Below, piece after piece: positions 1 to 6,027 of a DNA stretch of 6,196 bases. A model generated the notes under the pieces. It saw nothing but the letters and a program-made list of their open reading frames with translations, had not been told where the DNA came from and did not search any database. The stretch covers positions 5,434 to 11,629 of the forward strand of contig DBIU01000051.1 in the NCBI GenBank assembly GCA_002304735.1, in the 5' to 3' direction. Within the stretch, counting starts at the first letter, position 1. Each line of letters opens with the position of its first letter. The translations under genes were made by a program, and so were the position numbers. The stretch is from Ruminococcaceae bacterium UBA794. GTDB lineage: Bacteria > Bacillota > Clostridia > Oscillospirales > Ruminococcaceae.

Positions 1-61
1 CTAACGTTTGAGTTGGCTTTAGACAACGAAAACGACTTTGTAGGTTGAGAAGAAATTAGCC
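1..61. other. Left-edge non-annotated segment
   Basis: No gene can be assigned. Plus frame 1 is open from the window edge to a TGA at 46-48 and would read LTFELALDNENDFVG, so this might be the tail of a convergent gene that begins outside the window. Fifteen codons are too few to decide. Confidence 0.2.
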
Positions 62-85
62 TTTGACTGCGGCGGAGCAGTCAAA
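62..85. repeat. Perfect 9-bp inverted repeat downstream of the operon
   Basis: TTTGACTGC (62-70) and GCAGTCAAA (77-85) are exact complements around a 6-nt GC-rich loop. Neither strand shows a T-run directly after the stem, so it is not a canonical intrinsic terminator. It may be a back-up 3' end structure for readthrough of the operon terminator, or the 3' end of a convergent plus-strand transcript. Confidence 0.6.
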
Positions 86-102
86 CGGAACGCGTAAGCT
101 AC

Positions 103-130
103 AAACAAAAGGGAAAACCTCGTTTTCCCC
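103..130 (-). terminator. Intrinsic terminator of the liv-kinase operon
   Basis: On the minus strand an 8-bp perfect stem GGGAAAAC/GTTTTCCC (arms 122-129 and 111-118) closes a 3-nt loop. It is followed at once by TTTTGTTT (103-110). It begins about 20 nt after the stop of the kinase-like gene, which places the operon end here. On the plus strand no comparable U-tract follows, so it appears to work in one direction. Confidence 0.85.
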
Positions 131-148
131 CTTGATATTTCTATTTAG

Positions 149-766
149 TCAGCCCAGCTTAATCTTAATAAAATCGCAGATAATCTCAACGCACTTTTCA
201 AAGCCGAGGTCGCCGCTGTTTAGGCACAAATCATAGTTGCGCGCGTCAATCCAATCCCTGCCGGTGTGCGCCTTGTAGTAAGCGGCGCGTTCCTTGTCGG
301 TGGAAGCGATAGTTTTGAGGGCTTCCTTGCGGTCTGTGATGCCCTTAACGTCCGCCGCGTTTTTGACGCAGTTTTCCTCGTCCGCATAGATAAATACTCT
401 GACGACGTTCTTCCGACCGCTGAGAACATAGTCCGCGCAGCGGCCGACGATAACGGCGGATTTTTCCTCCGCAATCTGCTTGATAACCATAGCCTGATAG
501 TTAAACAGATTTTCTTCGGAGATATAGCCGCTTTTTCCGGGCGCGATAATTCCGCCCTTGTAAACGCCGGGCTTTCCGAACACTCCCGCCTTGGTTTTTT
601 CATCGTTCTGACCGAAAAGCGCCTCGTTAATACCGCTGACGTCGGAAGCAATTCGGATTAAATCCTTATCATAGAACTCGATACCGAGCTTTTCTGCGAG
701 CATTTGACCGATAGTTCTGCCGCCGCTGCCATAGCCTCTTGCAATAGTAACAATGAATTTCTGCAT
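149..766 (-). CDS. Cytidylate kinase-like family protein (P-loop nucleotide kinase fold)
   Basis: This 205-residue cytosolic protein resembles the cytidylate-kinase-like family (Pfam PF13189 type), which is related to Cmk and other nucleoside monophosphate kinases. The N-terminus has a glycine-rich P-loop, GYGSGGRTIG at residues 11-20, with Arg17 where classical Walker A motifs have Lys. As I recall the family, this substitution is usual in it. Other family-like segments are FYDKDLI (31-37), GRCADY (108-113), KERAAYY (158-164, an Arg-rich lid-like segment) and NYDLCLNS (177-184). The length is normal for the family and the gene looks intact. The ATG lies 6 nt after a GGAGG Shine-Dalgarno at 773-777 and 12 bp after the livF stop, so it is co-transcribed with the transporter. 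An intrinsic terminator follows the TGA stop. The true substrate is unknown; CMP phosphorylation should not be assumed. Family assignment is confident, function is not. Confidence 0.88.
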   Translation of the reverse strand: MQKFIVTIARGYGSGGRTIGQMLAEKLGIEFYDKDLIRIASDVSGINEALFGQNDEKTKAGVFGKPGVYKGGIIAPGKSGYISEENLFNYQAMVIKQIAEEKSAVIVGRCADYVLSGRKNVVRVFIYADEENCVKNAADVKGITDRKEALKTIASTDKERAAYYKAHTGRDWIDARNYDLCLNSGDLGFEKCVEIICDFIKIKLG

Positions 767-778
767 AACAAACCTCCA

Positions 779-797
779 TTATTCTCCGAGATAAGCC
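779..797 (-). repeat. 19-bp direct repeat, copy 1 (livF 3' end)
   Basis: The last 19 bp of livF, covering the codons for AYLGE (from the second base of the Ala... Tyr region) and the TAA, are identical to the last 19 bp of livG at 1503-1521. The two genes are paralogous ATPases; the match covers the shared C-terminal YLGE and stop. Confidence 0.85.
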
Positions 798-1489
798 TTC
801 TTGACGGAATCGTTGTTCATAAGCTCTTTAGCGTCGCCCGAGAGGACGATTTTGCCCGTTTCGAGGACATAAGCTCTGTTAGCGATAGAAAGAGCCTTTT
901 TAGCGTTCTGTTCAACAAGCAGAACGGTAGTGCCCGACTTATTGATTTCGCCGATAATATCGAAAATTTCGTTGACATAAAGCGGCGAAAGACCCATAGA
1001 CGGCTCGTCCATGAGGATAATGTTGGGCTTGGACATAAGCGCTCTGCCCATAGCGAGCATCTGCTGTTCGCCGCCCGAAAGCGTACCCGCCTGCTGGCTG
1101 CGGCGCTCCTTAAGGCGCGGAAAACGCTCGAAAACCTTTTCAAGCGACTCGGCGATTTCGTTTCTGTCGGTTCTCGTAAAAGCGCCGAGCATAAGGTTCT
1201 CGTAAACGGAAAGCCTTGCGAAAACGCGTCTGCCCTCGGGAACGTGCGCCATACCCATCGCGACGATTTTGTGCGCGGGAGTTTTGGTGAGGTCCTTGCC
1301 GCCGAACATAATCGAGCCGTGCTTCGCGCCGACAAGACCTGTAATAGTGTGAAGAATTGTGGTTTTACCTGCGCCGTTAGCGCCGATAAGCGCGATAATT
1401 TCGCCCTGTTCAACGTCAAAGGAGATGCCCTTGATAGCGTTGATAGCGCCGTAATAGACCTGTAAATCCTTAATTTCAAGCATAGCCAT
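779..1489 (-). CDS. livF: LivF, branched-chain amino acid ABC transporter ATP-binding protein
   Basis: One of the two ATPase subunits powering uptake of branched-chain amino acids, on the cytoplasmic face of the LivHM channel. The 236 residues match the usual length of about 237. Visible motifs are Walker A GANGAGKT (36-43), the LivF-type Q-loop region HVPEGRRVF (82-90), ABC signature LSGGEQQ (137-143) and Walker B IILMDEP (157-163). The switch position reads VEQNA, with Gln194 in place of the usual His, as in E. coli LivF. The start chosen is the ATG at 1489 (MAMLEIKDL), 8 nt after a GGGGG Shine-Dalgarno at 1498-1502 and 13 bp past the livG stop. A longer reading frame beginning at 1561 would overlap the livG end and add 24 residues unlike the family. 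A second ATG at 1483 is possible but worse placed. The C-terminus AYLGE matches that of LivG. Confidence 0.95.
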   Translation of the reverse strand: MAMLEIKDLQVYYGAINAIKGISFDVEQGEIIALIGANGAGKTTILHTITGLVGAKHGSIMFGGKDLTKTPAHKIVAMGMAHVPEGRRVFARLSVYENLMLGAFTRTDRNEIAESLEKVFERFPRLKERRSQQAGTLSGGEQQMLAMGRALMSKPNIILMDEPSMGLSPLYVNEIFDIIGEINKSGTTVLLVEQNAKKALSIANRAYVLETGKIVLSGDAKELMNNDSVKKAYLGE

Positions 1490-1502
1490 TGAGCGTTCCC
1501 CC

Positions 1503-1521
1503 TTATTCTCCGAGATAAGCC
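1503..1521 (-). repeat. 19-bp direct repeat, copy 2 (livG 3' end)
   Basis: This copy is identical to 779-797. It ends livG with the same YLGE codons and TAA stop. Beyond the repeat the two flanks diverge on both sides. Confidence 0.85.
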
Positions 1522-2273
1522 GTAATAACCTTCGGGTCGTTGAGAACGGCTGAAGTTTCACCCTGCGCGAGTTCCTGACCGAAATTGAGAACGGTAAGCT
1601 CCTCGCAGATACCCGAAACGAGCCTCATATCGTGTTCGATAAGGAGAATAGTCATCTTAAACTCATCGCGGACGAAGTGAATTGTGTTCATAAGCTCGGC
1701 GGTTTCGTTGGGGTTCATACCCGCGGCAGGCTCGTCGAGGAGGAGGAGCTTGGGGTCGGTTGCGAGCGCGCGCGCAATTTCAAGCTTGCGCTGTTTGCCA
1801 TAGGGGAGGTTCGCCGCCGTTTGCTGCGCCTCGCCGTCAAGCTCAAACACCTTAAGCAGCTCAAGCGCCTTTTCGTTCGCCTTTTTCTCCTCGCGGAAAT
1901 ATCTCGGAAGCCTGAGAACGCCCTCGATAGCGGTATAGTTCATATGGTTGTGAAGCCCCGCCTTAACGTTGTCGAGAACGCTCATATTCTTGAAAAGTCT
2001 GATATTCTGGAACGTTCTGGCGATACCGTCGCGGTTAATGGCGATAGCGGACTTTCCCGTGATATTTTCGCCGTCGAGAATAATACTTCCCGAGGTCGGC
2101 TTATAAACGCCCGTAAGCATATTGAAAACGGTGGTTTTGCCCGCGCCGTTCGGCCCGATAAGCCCATAAAGCTGACCCTTTTTAACGGTCATATTCAGCC
2201 CGTCAACGGCTCTCAAGCCGCCGAACTGAATTGAGAGGTTCTTGACCTCAAGCATAGCGTTATTTTCAGCCAT
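1503..2273 (-). CDS. livG: LivG, branched-chain amino acid ABC transporter ATP-binding protein
   Basis: The second ATPase subunit of the importer, 256 residues against about 255 in E. coli LivG. Motifs in order: Walker A GPNGAGKT (40-47), Q-loop RTFQNIRLF with Gln89 (86-94), a LivG-type degenerate signature NLPYGKQR (155-162), Walker B LLLLDEP (176-182) and switch-loop IEHD with His214. It has the longer insert after the Q-loop (about 105-150) typical of LivG compared with LivF. The start at 2273 (MAENNAMLEV) is supported by a GGGAGGT Shine-Dalgarno at 2281-2287 and family length; the extra upstream 31 residues to 2366 are livM sequence read in another frame. The ATG overlaps the livM TGA by 8 nt (ATGGCTGA), and the Shine-Dalgarno lies inside livM, which suggests translational coupling. 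Confidence 0.95.
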   Translation of the reverse strand: MAENNAMLEVKNLSIQFGGLRAVDGLNMTVKKGQLYGLIGPNGAGKTTVFNMLTGVYKPTSGSIILDGENITGKSAIAINRDGIARTFQNIRLFKNMSVLDNVKAGLHNHMNYTAIEGVLRLPRYFREEKKANEKALELLKVFELDGEAQQTAANLPYGKQRKLEIARALATDPKLLLLDEPAAGMNPNETAELMNTIHFVRDEFKMTILLIEHDMRLVSGICEELTVLNFGQELAQGETSAVLNDPKVITAYLGE

Positions 2274-3345
2274 TTTCAGCACCTCCCGCCTTTTTTCCCC
2301 GTTTGAAAATACCCTTAATCTTCTGAACGGGCGCGGAAACGCCGATACGCTCGCGAAGCGCGACAAACGTGGGAGCGTTATTGAAAATCATCATCAAAAT
2401 GAGAACGACAGCATAGATTAACATTCTGTAATCGCCGAGCTCTCTGAAAATTTCCGGAAGCGCGTAGAGGATAATCGTTGCGATAACCGAGCCTCTGAGA
2501 CTTCCCAAGCCGCCGAGAACGACGAAAACGAGGATAAGGATAGAGAGGTTATAGTCGAATTTTTTGGAAACTAGCGAGGTGAGGGAGTGCGAATAAAGAA
2601 CGCCCGCAACGCCCGCGATAGCGGCAGAAAGCGTAAACGCCATAAGTCTGTATTTTGTGACGTTGATGCCGACCGACTGCGCGGCGATATAGTTGTCGCG
2701 AACTGTCATACAAGCTCGTCCCGCGCGTGAATTGATGAAATTCATCAGCACGACAAGGCAAATCATCAGCACAACGACGACAAGAATAAGGTTGGTGTCC
2801 TGCGGCGCTTTCATACCGAGCGGACCTTGAGTAACGTCTTTTTTCGTCGCCGCGTCAAGCCCCTCGATAGCGGAAGCGAAGCTGAAGTGAAGCCCGTCCT
2901 TATCCATAGCGATGTAGATGTTGTTAGCAAGAGCTTTGATAATTTCGCCGAAGCCGAGCGTAACGATAGCGAGATAGTCGCCTCTGAGGCGCAAAACGGG
3001 GATACCGATAAGGAAGCCGAAAAGCGCCGCCGCAAGCCCGCCGACAATGATAGCGAGAATCATTCTGAGCCAATCGGGGTTAATTGTATTCTGCGTAATA
3101 ATCGAAAAGATACCGCCGACATAAGCGCCGATGCACATAAAACCCGCGTGACCGAGAGAAAGCTCGCCGAGGATACCGACGGTGAGGTTAAGGGAAATCG
3201 CGAGAATGATATAAATGCCGATAGGTATAAGCAGACCGGAATATTGATTGATAAGAACGCCCGTAACGGAGAGGACTCCCAAAACGACGAAGAAACCGAG
3301 CGTAATCGCGCAGGTTATGAGATTGCTTTTGGTGGTTTTAGTCAT
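2266..3345 (-). CDS. livM: LivM, branched-chain amino acid ABC transporter permease
   Basis: Integral membrane subunit that forms the translocation channel with LivH (BPD_transp_2 / LivHM permease family, PF02653 type). It has 359 residues, with many hydrophobic segments of transmembrane length between about residue 9 and 322. Recognisable family segments are NLTVGILGELSLGHAGFM (53-70), RLRGDYLAIVTLGFGEI (119-135), the cytoplasmic coupling segment GRACMTVRDNYIAAQSVGIN (209-228) and GGLGSLRGSVIA (278-289). The extra-membrane loop around 150-183 ends in TQGPLGM, which replaces the more usual TGG-rich stretch. A basic cytoplasmic tail (about 341-352, KIKGIFKRGKK) closes the protein. The ATG is 5 nt after a repeated GGAGGAGG Shine-Dalgarno at 3351-3360, and 15 bp separate it from the livH stop. 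Substrate range (Leu/Ile/Val versus other hydrophobic amino acids) cannot be read from the permease. Confidence 0.94.
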   Translation of the reverse strand: MTKTTKSNLITCAITLGFFVVLGVLSVTGVLINQYSGLLIPIGIYIILAISLNLTVGILGELSLGHAGFMCIGAYVGGIFSIITQNTINPDWLRMILAIIVGGLAAALFGFLIGIPVLRLRGDYLAIVTLGFGEIIKALANNIYIAMDKDGLHFSFASAIEGLDAATKKDVTQGPLGMKAPQDTNLILVVVVLMICLVVLMNFINSRAGRACMTVRDNYIAAQSVGINVTKYRLMAFTLSAAIAGVAGVLYSHSLTSLVSKKFDYNLSILILVFVVLGGLGSLRGSVIATIILYALPEIFRELGDYRMLIYAVVLILMMIFNNAPTFVALRERIGVSAPVQKIKGIFKRGKKAGGAENG

Positions 3346-3360
3346 AATATCCTCCTCCTC

Positions 3361-4293
3361 TTAAACCTTCTCGCTGATTTTCTTGCCGAGGATACCTGTA
3401 GGCTTAACGACAAGAACAATGATAAGCACAAGAAAGACGATAGCGTCCGAGAGCTGCGAAGAGATATAAGCCTTTGAAAGCTGCTCGATAATACCGAGGA
3501 GAACGCCGCCAATCATCGCGCCGGGAATACTTCCGATACCGCCGAAAACTGCGGCAACGAACGCTTTGATACCGGGCATTGAGCCTGTGTAGGGGCTGAG
3601 CTGCGGATAGCTCGAGCACATCAAAACGCTTGCAACGCCCGCGAGAGCGGAGCCTATTGCGAAAGTGAGGGAAATTGTGCGGTTTACGTTGATACCCATA
3701 AGCTGCGCCGCGCCCTTATCCTCCGCAACCGCGAGCATAGCCTTGCCCGCCTTTGTTTTGTTGATAAAGAAGGTAAGCGCAATCATTATGATAAGCGAAG
3801 CGATAATCGAGATGAACGTTTCCATCGAAACGGTGAGTTCCGCTCTCGTACCCGCCTGAAGCGGAGTAAAGAAAGAAGCCTGTCCGTCCGCGATAACAAG
3901 GAACGGCGGGCAGCCGTCGACGATAGAAGTAAAGTTTTTGGCAGCCGAGCCGAAAATGAGCAGCGCGAGGTTCTGAAGCAGATAGCTTACGCCGATAGCC
4001 GTGATAAGAACGGCGAGGGGCGGTGCGCTTCTGAGGGGCTTATACGCGACTTTTTCAATAACGACGCCGAAAACGGTGCAGACGACAATGCCGATGACGA
4101 CCGACAGCCACACGGGGCACCAAGCCGAGGACATAGCGGTAAAGACGGCGAAGCCGCCCACCATAATAACGTCGCCGTGCGCGAAATTCAGCATTTTGGC
4201 GATACCGTAAACCATCGTATAGCCCAAAGCAATGAGCGCGTAGATGCTTCCGAGACTTATTCCGTTAACGAAGTAGGAAATAAAGCTCATCAT
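3361..4293 (-). CDS. livH: LivH, branched-chain amino acid ABC transporter permease
   Basis: Integral membrane partner of LivM, 310 residues against about 308 in E. coli LivH, with roughly eight hydrophobic segments. Family signatures are GSIYALIALGYTMVYG (15-30), NFAHGDV (36-42), the cytoplasmic coupling loop TKAGKAMLAVAEDKGAAQLM (180-199) and GGIGSIPGAMIGG (251-263). Two adjacent ATG codons begin the frame. The first, at 4293, is 10 nt from the AAAGGAG Shine-Dalgarno at 4304-4310 and the second is 13 nt away, so the first is preferred. The 215-bp gap before it, unlike the tight spacing of all later genes, carries strong RNA hairpins and separates the highly needed binding protein from the membrane subunits. 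Confidence 0.95.
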   Translation of the reverse strand: MMSFISYFVNGISLGSIYALIALGYTMVYGIAKMLNFAHGDVIMVGGFAVFTAMSSAWCPVWLSVVIGIVVCTVFGVVIEKVAYKPLRSAPPLAVLITAIGVSYLLQNLALLIFGSAAKNFTSIVDGCPPFLVIADGQASFFTPLQAGTRAELTVSMETFISIIASLIIMIALTFFINKTKAGKAMLAVAEDKGAAQLMGINVNRTISLTFAIGSALAGVASVLMCSSYPQLSPYTGSMPGIKAFVAAVFGGIGSIPGAMIGGVLLGIIEQLSKAYISSQLSDAIVFLVLIIVLVVKPTGILGKKISEKV

Positions 4294-4325
4294 AGGATTA
4301 GAACTCCTTTCGGGGATTTGGAATA

Positions 4326-4378
4326 CTGCCGCATATTAATACAGACTTTCGGTGAAAATCTGCATTAATTTACGGCAG
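4326..4378 (-). other. Long 53-nt imperfect RNA hairpin in the livK-livH gap
   Basis: On the minus strand, the 25 nt from 4378 to 4354 pair with the 25 nt from 4350 to 4326 around a 3-nt ACC loop. There is one A-A mismatch and three G-U pairs. Those three positions would be A-C mismatches on the plus strand, so the fold favours RNA made in the direction of the operon. It ends 15 nt before the livH Shine-Dalgarno and has no U-tract, so it is more likely an mRNA stability, processing or translation element than a terminator. Being AT-rich in its middle and closed by a CTGCCG/CGGCAG clamp, it could also be a small mobile-repeat remnant, but no flanking target duplication is seen. Confidence 0.65.
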
Positions 4379-4392
4379 GAAAGTGCCGTAAA
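4369..4392 (-). other. 9-bp hairpin that competes with the long hairpin upstream of livH
   Basis: Minus-strand TTTACGGCA (4384-4392) pairs perfectly with TGCCGTAAA (4369-4377) around the loop CTTTCC. The second arm is also the outer 5' arm of the long hairpin at 4326-4378, so the two structures exclude each other. No U-tract follows. Confidence 0.55.
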
Positions 4393-4404
4393 AAATCTTT
4401 GCCA

Positions 4405-4468
4405 TATTATACAAATAAGACCCGTACAGCTCTGCGGATTTTTTCCGCAAAGCCATACATACGGGTCT
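4405..4468 (-). terminator. Terminator-like compound hairpin between livK and livH
   Basis: On the minus strand, AGACCCGTA (4460-4468) pairs exactly with TACGGGTCT (4418-4426). Inside lies a second stem, TGCGGA (4444-4449) with TCCGCA (4433-4438) around an A-rich loop, supported by GCT/AGC pairing below it. The outer stem is followed directly by TTATTTGTATAAT (4405-4417), a moderately U-rich tail. This fits an intrinsic terminator of intermediate strength that ends many transcripts after livK and lets a fraction continue into livHMGF and the kinase-like gene. The degree of readthrough cannot be judged from sequence. Confidence 0.6.
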
Positions 4469-4488
4469 GAATTTGTGTTAAAAAGACG

Positions 4489-4511
4489 TAATCGGCGAAA
4501 AACCGCGATTA
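4489..4511 (-). terminator. Weak terminator-like hairpin overlapping the livK stop codon
   Basis: On the minus strand the livK TAA itself opens a stem, TAATCG (4506-4511) pairing with CGATTA (4489-4494), with possible inner CG pairs around a T-rich loop. The sequence CGTCTTTTT follows (4480-4488). The stem is short and its 5' arm is covered by the terminating ribosome, so its effect would be modest. Confidence 0.35.
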
Positions 4512-5690
4512 CATTGCCTCATAAGAACCTGCGCCGTCCTTAACGACAATCTTCATAACCTGCGGAGCCTTAGTCGGCTCGCCGTCCGCGGTCCAGGTGG
4601 TGGAACCGGTGATGCCGTCGAGGGTAATCTGGGTCATAGCGCCCTTAATCTTGTTGCAGAGGTCGGAAGCGGAGAGAGAAGCGTCCTTAACCTCAGCCTT
4701 TTCGAGAGCAGCCTTGATAGCGTAAACCGCGTCATAGCCGTCAGCCGCGAACTGAATGGGAACTTCGCCGTCAAACTTGTCCTCATAAGCCTTTGTGAAG
4801 TCAGCGGACTTCTTTTCGGGAGAGGAAGCCGCAAAAGGAGTCATAACCATAACGCCGTCCGCGATATCAACCTTATCGCCAAGCTGACCGATAAGGCCGT
4901 CAAGACCGTCGCCGCCGAGAACGGGCATATTCATACCGAGGGACTTAGCCTGCTGAAGAATAAGAGCCGCTTCCTGATAGTAGATAGGGAGGAAGAGCAT
5001 ATCTGCGCCGCTGTCCATAACCTTCTGAATTTGAACGGAGAAGTCTGTCTTAGCGTCTGCGGTGAAAGCTTCGGTAGCGGTGATAGCGAGGTTCTTTTCC
5101 TTAGCCTCCGCCTTGAAGCCGTCGAGGATACCGGTGGAATAAACGTCGGAGGAATCATAGATTACGCCGACCTTAGTGCCGAGCTTGTTGTCTGCGATAT
5201 AGTCTGCGGCGATTTTGCCCTGACCGGGGTCGGTGAAGCAAACGCGGAAGCAGTTATCGCCCGCGGTGATGCACTCGATAGCGGAGCCGGAGGGAGTGAT
5301 AAGGAACATATTGTCCTTAGCCGCCTCTGCGCTTACTGCGATGCAGGGAGCGGAGGTAACGGTGCCGACAAGCGCCTTCATACCTGCGTCCTTGAGCTTG
5401 TTGTAAGCGTTGAGAGCCTTTTCGGCGTCGTGTTCATCGTCCTGGAAGTTAAGCTCGAGGGTCATTCCGTTTACGCCGCCCGCCTTGTTGATTTCGTCAA
5501 CAGCGAGCTGAGCGCCGTTCTTAACGGCGTTTCCGTAAACGGCAGCGCCGCCCGTAAGCGGACCGATACCGCCGATAACGAGCTTTTTAGCGTCGCCGGA
5601 AGCCGCGTTGCTGCCGTTGCAGCCTGCGAGAGAAACCGTCATTGCAGCCGCGAGAGAAACCGCTGCAATCTTCTTGAGTACATTTTTCAT
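4509..5690 (-). CDS. livK: LivK-type branched-chain amino acid-binding lipoprotein
   Basis: Extracytoplasmic solute-binding protein that delivers amino acids to LivHM, 393 residues. Residues 1-24 are a lipoprotein signal: basic KK start, hydrophobic core, lipobox LAGC with Cys24 as the lipid anchor, then a flexible Asn/Ser/Ala linker. The rest is a type I periplasmic-binding fold (Peripla_BP_6 type), with IGPLTGGAAVYGNAVKNG (42-59), DEINKAGGVNG (65-75), ITPSGSA (131-137), IYYQEA (236-241) and GGDGLDG (259-265). From memory, the last aligns near the Glu of E. coli LivBP that holds the ligand amino group, here Asp; GGDG is common in Gram-positive homologues. The start at 5690 is chosen over 5726 because it gives a clean signal peptide and lies 10 nt after a GGAA-rich Shine-Dalgarno (5701-5711). 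Specificity for Leu/Ile/Val is inferred from operon content and could be another hydrophobic amino acid. Confidence 0.94.
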   Translation of the reverse strand: MKNVLKKIAAVSLAAAMTVSLAGCNGSNAASGDAKKLVIGGIGPLTGGAAVYGNAVKNGAQLAVDEINKAGGVNGMTLELNFQDDEHDAEKALNAYNKLKDAGMKALVGTVTSAPCIAVSAEAAKDNMFLITPSGSAIECITAGDNCFRVCFTDPGQGKIAADYIADNKLGTKVGVIYDSSDVYSTGILDGFKAEAKEKNLAITATEAFTADAKTDFSVQIQKVMDSGADMLFLPIYYQEAALILQQAKSLGMNMPVLGGDGLDGLIGQLGDKVDIADGVMVMTPFAASSPEKKSADFTKAYEDKFDGEVPIQFAADGYDAVYAIKAALEKAEVKDASLSASDLCNKIKGAMTQITLDGITGSTTWTADGEPTKAPQVMKIVVKDGAGSYEAM

Positions 5691-5746
5691 TTTTGATATC
5701 TTCCTTTCCTTGTTCGTGCCACGCAAATCCGCGAAACAGCAGCCTG

Positions 5747-5786
5747 TAAAATGCGGAGCGAAGCCATTTTATCCGGCGAAGCCGGA
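5747..5786 (-). other. Two hairpins in the livK 5' leader
   Basis: On the minus strand, TCCGGC-TTC-GCCGGA (5772-5786) is followed directly by TAAAATG/CATTTTA (arms 5765-5771 and 5747-5753) around an 11-nt loop that repeats GCTTCGC. Neither stem is followed by a U-tract and both end well before the Shine-Dalgarno, so a protective or stabilising 5' structure fits better than termination. Confidence 0.5.
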
Positions 5787-5804
5787 GCCGTTGAAACAAC
5801 ACAC

Positions 5805-5816
5805 GGAAATTTTTCC
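5805..5816. promoter_or_regulatory. Inverted repeat GGAAA-TT-TTTCC near the livK start site, possible operator
   Basis: A perfect 5-bp inverted repeat lies a few bases downstream of the predicted start of the proximal promoter, a position where a repressor could block transcription. It does not match the CodY consensus as I remember it, and no regulator can be named. Confidence 0.3.
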
Positions 5817-5826
5817 TTGCAATTAT

Positions 5827-5855
5827 ATAATACCCTTTAATTCAAAATCTGTCAA
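5827..5855 (-). promoter_or_regulatory. Sigma-A-like promoter proximal to livK
   Basis: On the minus strand a perfect -35 TTGACA (5850-5855) is separated by exactly 17 bp from a -10 TATTAT (5827-5832), which matches the consensus at 5 of 6 positions. Transcription would start near 5820 and give a leader of about 130 nt before livK. This is the best candidate for the main operon promoter. No T-box or other riboswitch consensus was recognised in the leader. Confidence 0.8.
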
Positions 5856-5917
5856 TTAATAAAACGCATTGATTATTTAGGTAAAGCGATGAAATTTTTG
5901 TACAATTTTAACTAAAA

Positions 5918-5934
5918 CTCGCGATTTTTGCGAG
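5918..5934 (-). other. Small hairpin with T-rich tail between the promoters
   Basis: Minus-strand CTCGC (5930-5934) and GCGAG (5918-5922) flank a 7-nt loop and are followed by TTTTAGTTAAAA. With only 5 bp it is a marginal terminator. If active, it would end transcripts from the distal promoters as an RNA of roughly 110 nt. Confidence 0.3.
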
Positions 5935-5947
5935 ATAATTCACACTT

Positions 5948-5976
5948 TGTATACCAAAAATCCCTTCCGAAATCAA
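5948..5976 (-). promoter_or_regulatory. Weak candidate promoter between the two strong ones
   Basis: Minus-strand TTGATT (5971-5976), a 17-bp spacer and TATACA (5948-5953) preceded by TGG give an extended -10 arrangement. The hexamers each match the consensus at only about four positions, so this may be chance in AT-rich DNA. Confidence 0.35.
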
Positions 5977-6027
5977 GAAAAACCAAAATATTTCACGCAG
6001 ACGCAGCATAGACGCAACATATTTTAT

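Noticed and set aside
704..1465. Long plus-strand open frame (253 codons) opposite livF; similar long frames at 2827-3477, 1632-2234 and 5031-5696
   Set aside because: They lie antisense to intact, well recognised liv genes, have no recognisable domains and read as low-complexity mirror sequence caused by codon bias on the other strand.
1490..1561. N-terminal extension of livF
   Set aside because: It overlaps the livG end, has no suitable Shine-Dalgarno and adds residues unlike LivF; the ATG at 1489 has a good site and gives the family length.
2274..2366. N-terminal extension of livG
   Set aside because: It is out-of-frame livM sequence; the start at 2273 has a strong Shine-Dalgarno and gives normal LivG length.
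4326..4378. Long hairpin as an insertion-sequence or MITE remnant
   Set aside because: No flanking target-site duplication or known terminal repeat seen, and the operon-sense G-U pairs fit an RNA role better; a genome-wide copy search would decide.
4406..4411. TATAAT on the minus strand as a promoter for livH
   Set aside because: No -35-like hexamer at 16-18 bp (AGAGCT, CAGAGC, GCAGAG), and the motif lies in the tail of the terminator hairpin.
5691..5820. T-box or other amino-acid riboswitch in the livK leader
   Set aside because: The conserved T-box sequence (AGGGTGG-type) is absent, and no terminator precedes the Shine-Dalgarno.
5973..6020. 15-codon minus-strand frame MLRLCCVCVKYFGFS at the distal start site, as a leaderless attenuation peptide
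   Set aside because: No Shine-Dalgarno, only two Leu and two Val codons, and no proper antiterminator pairing was found; probably chance.
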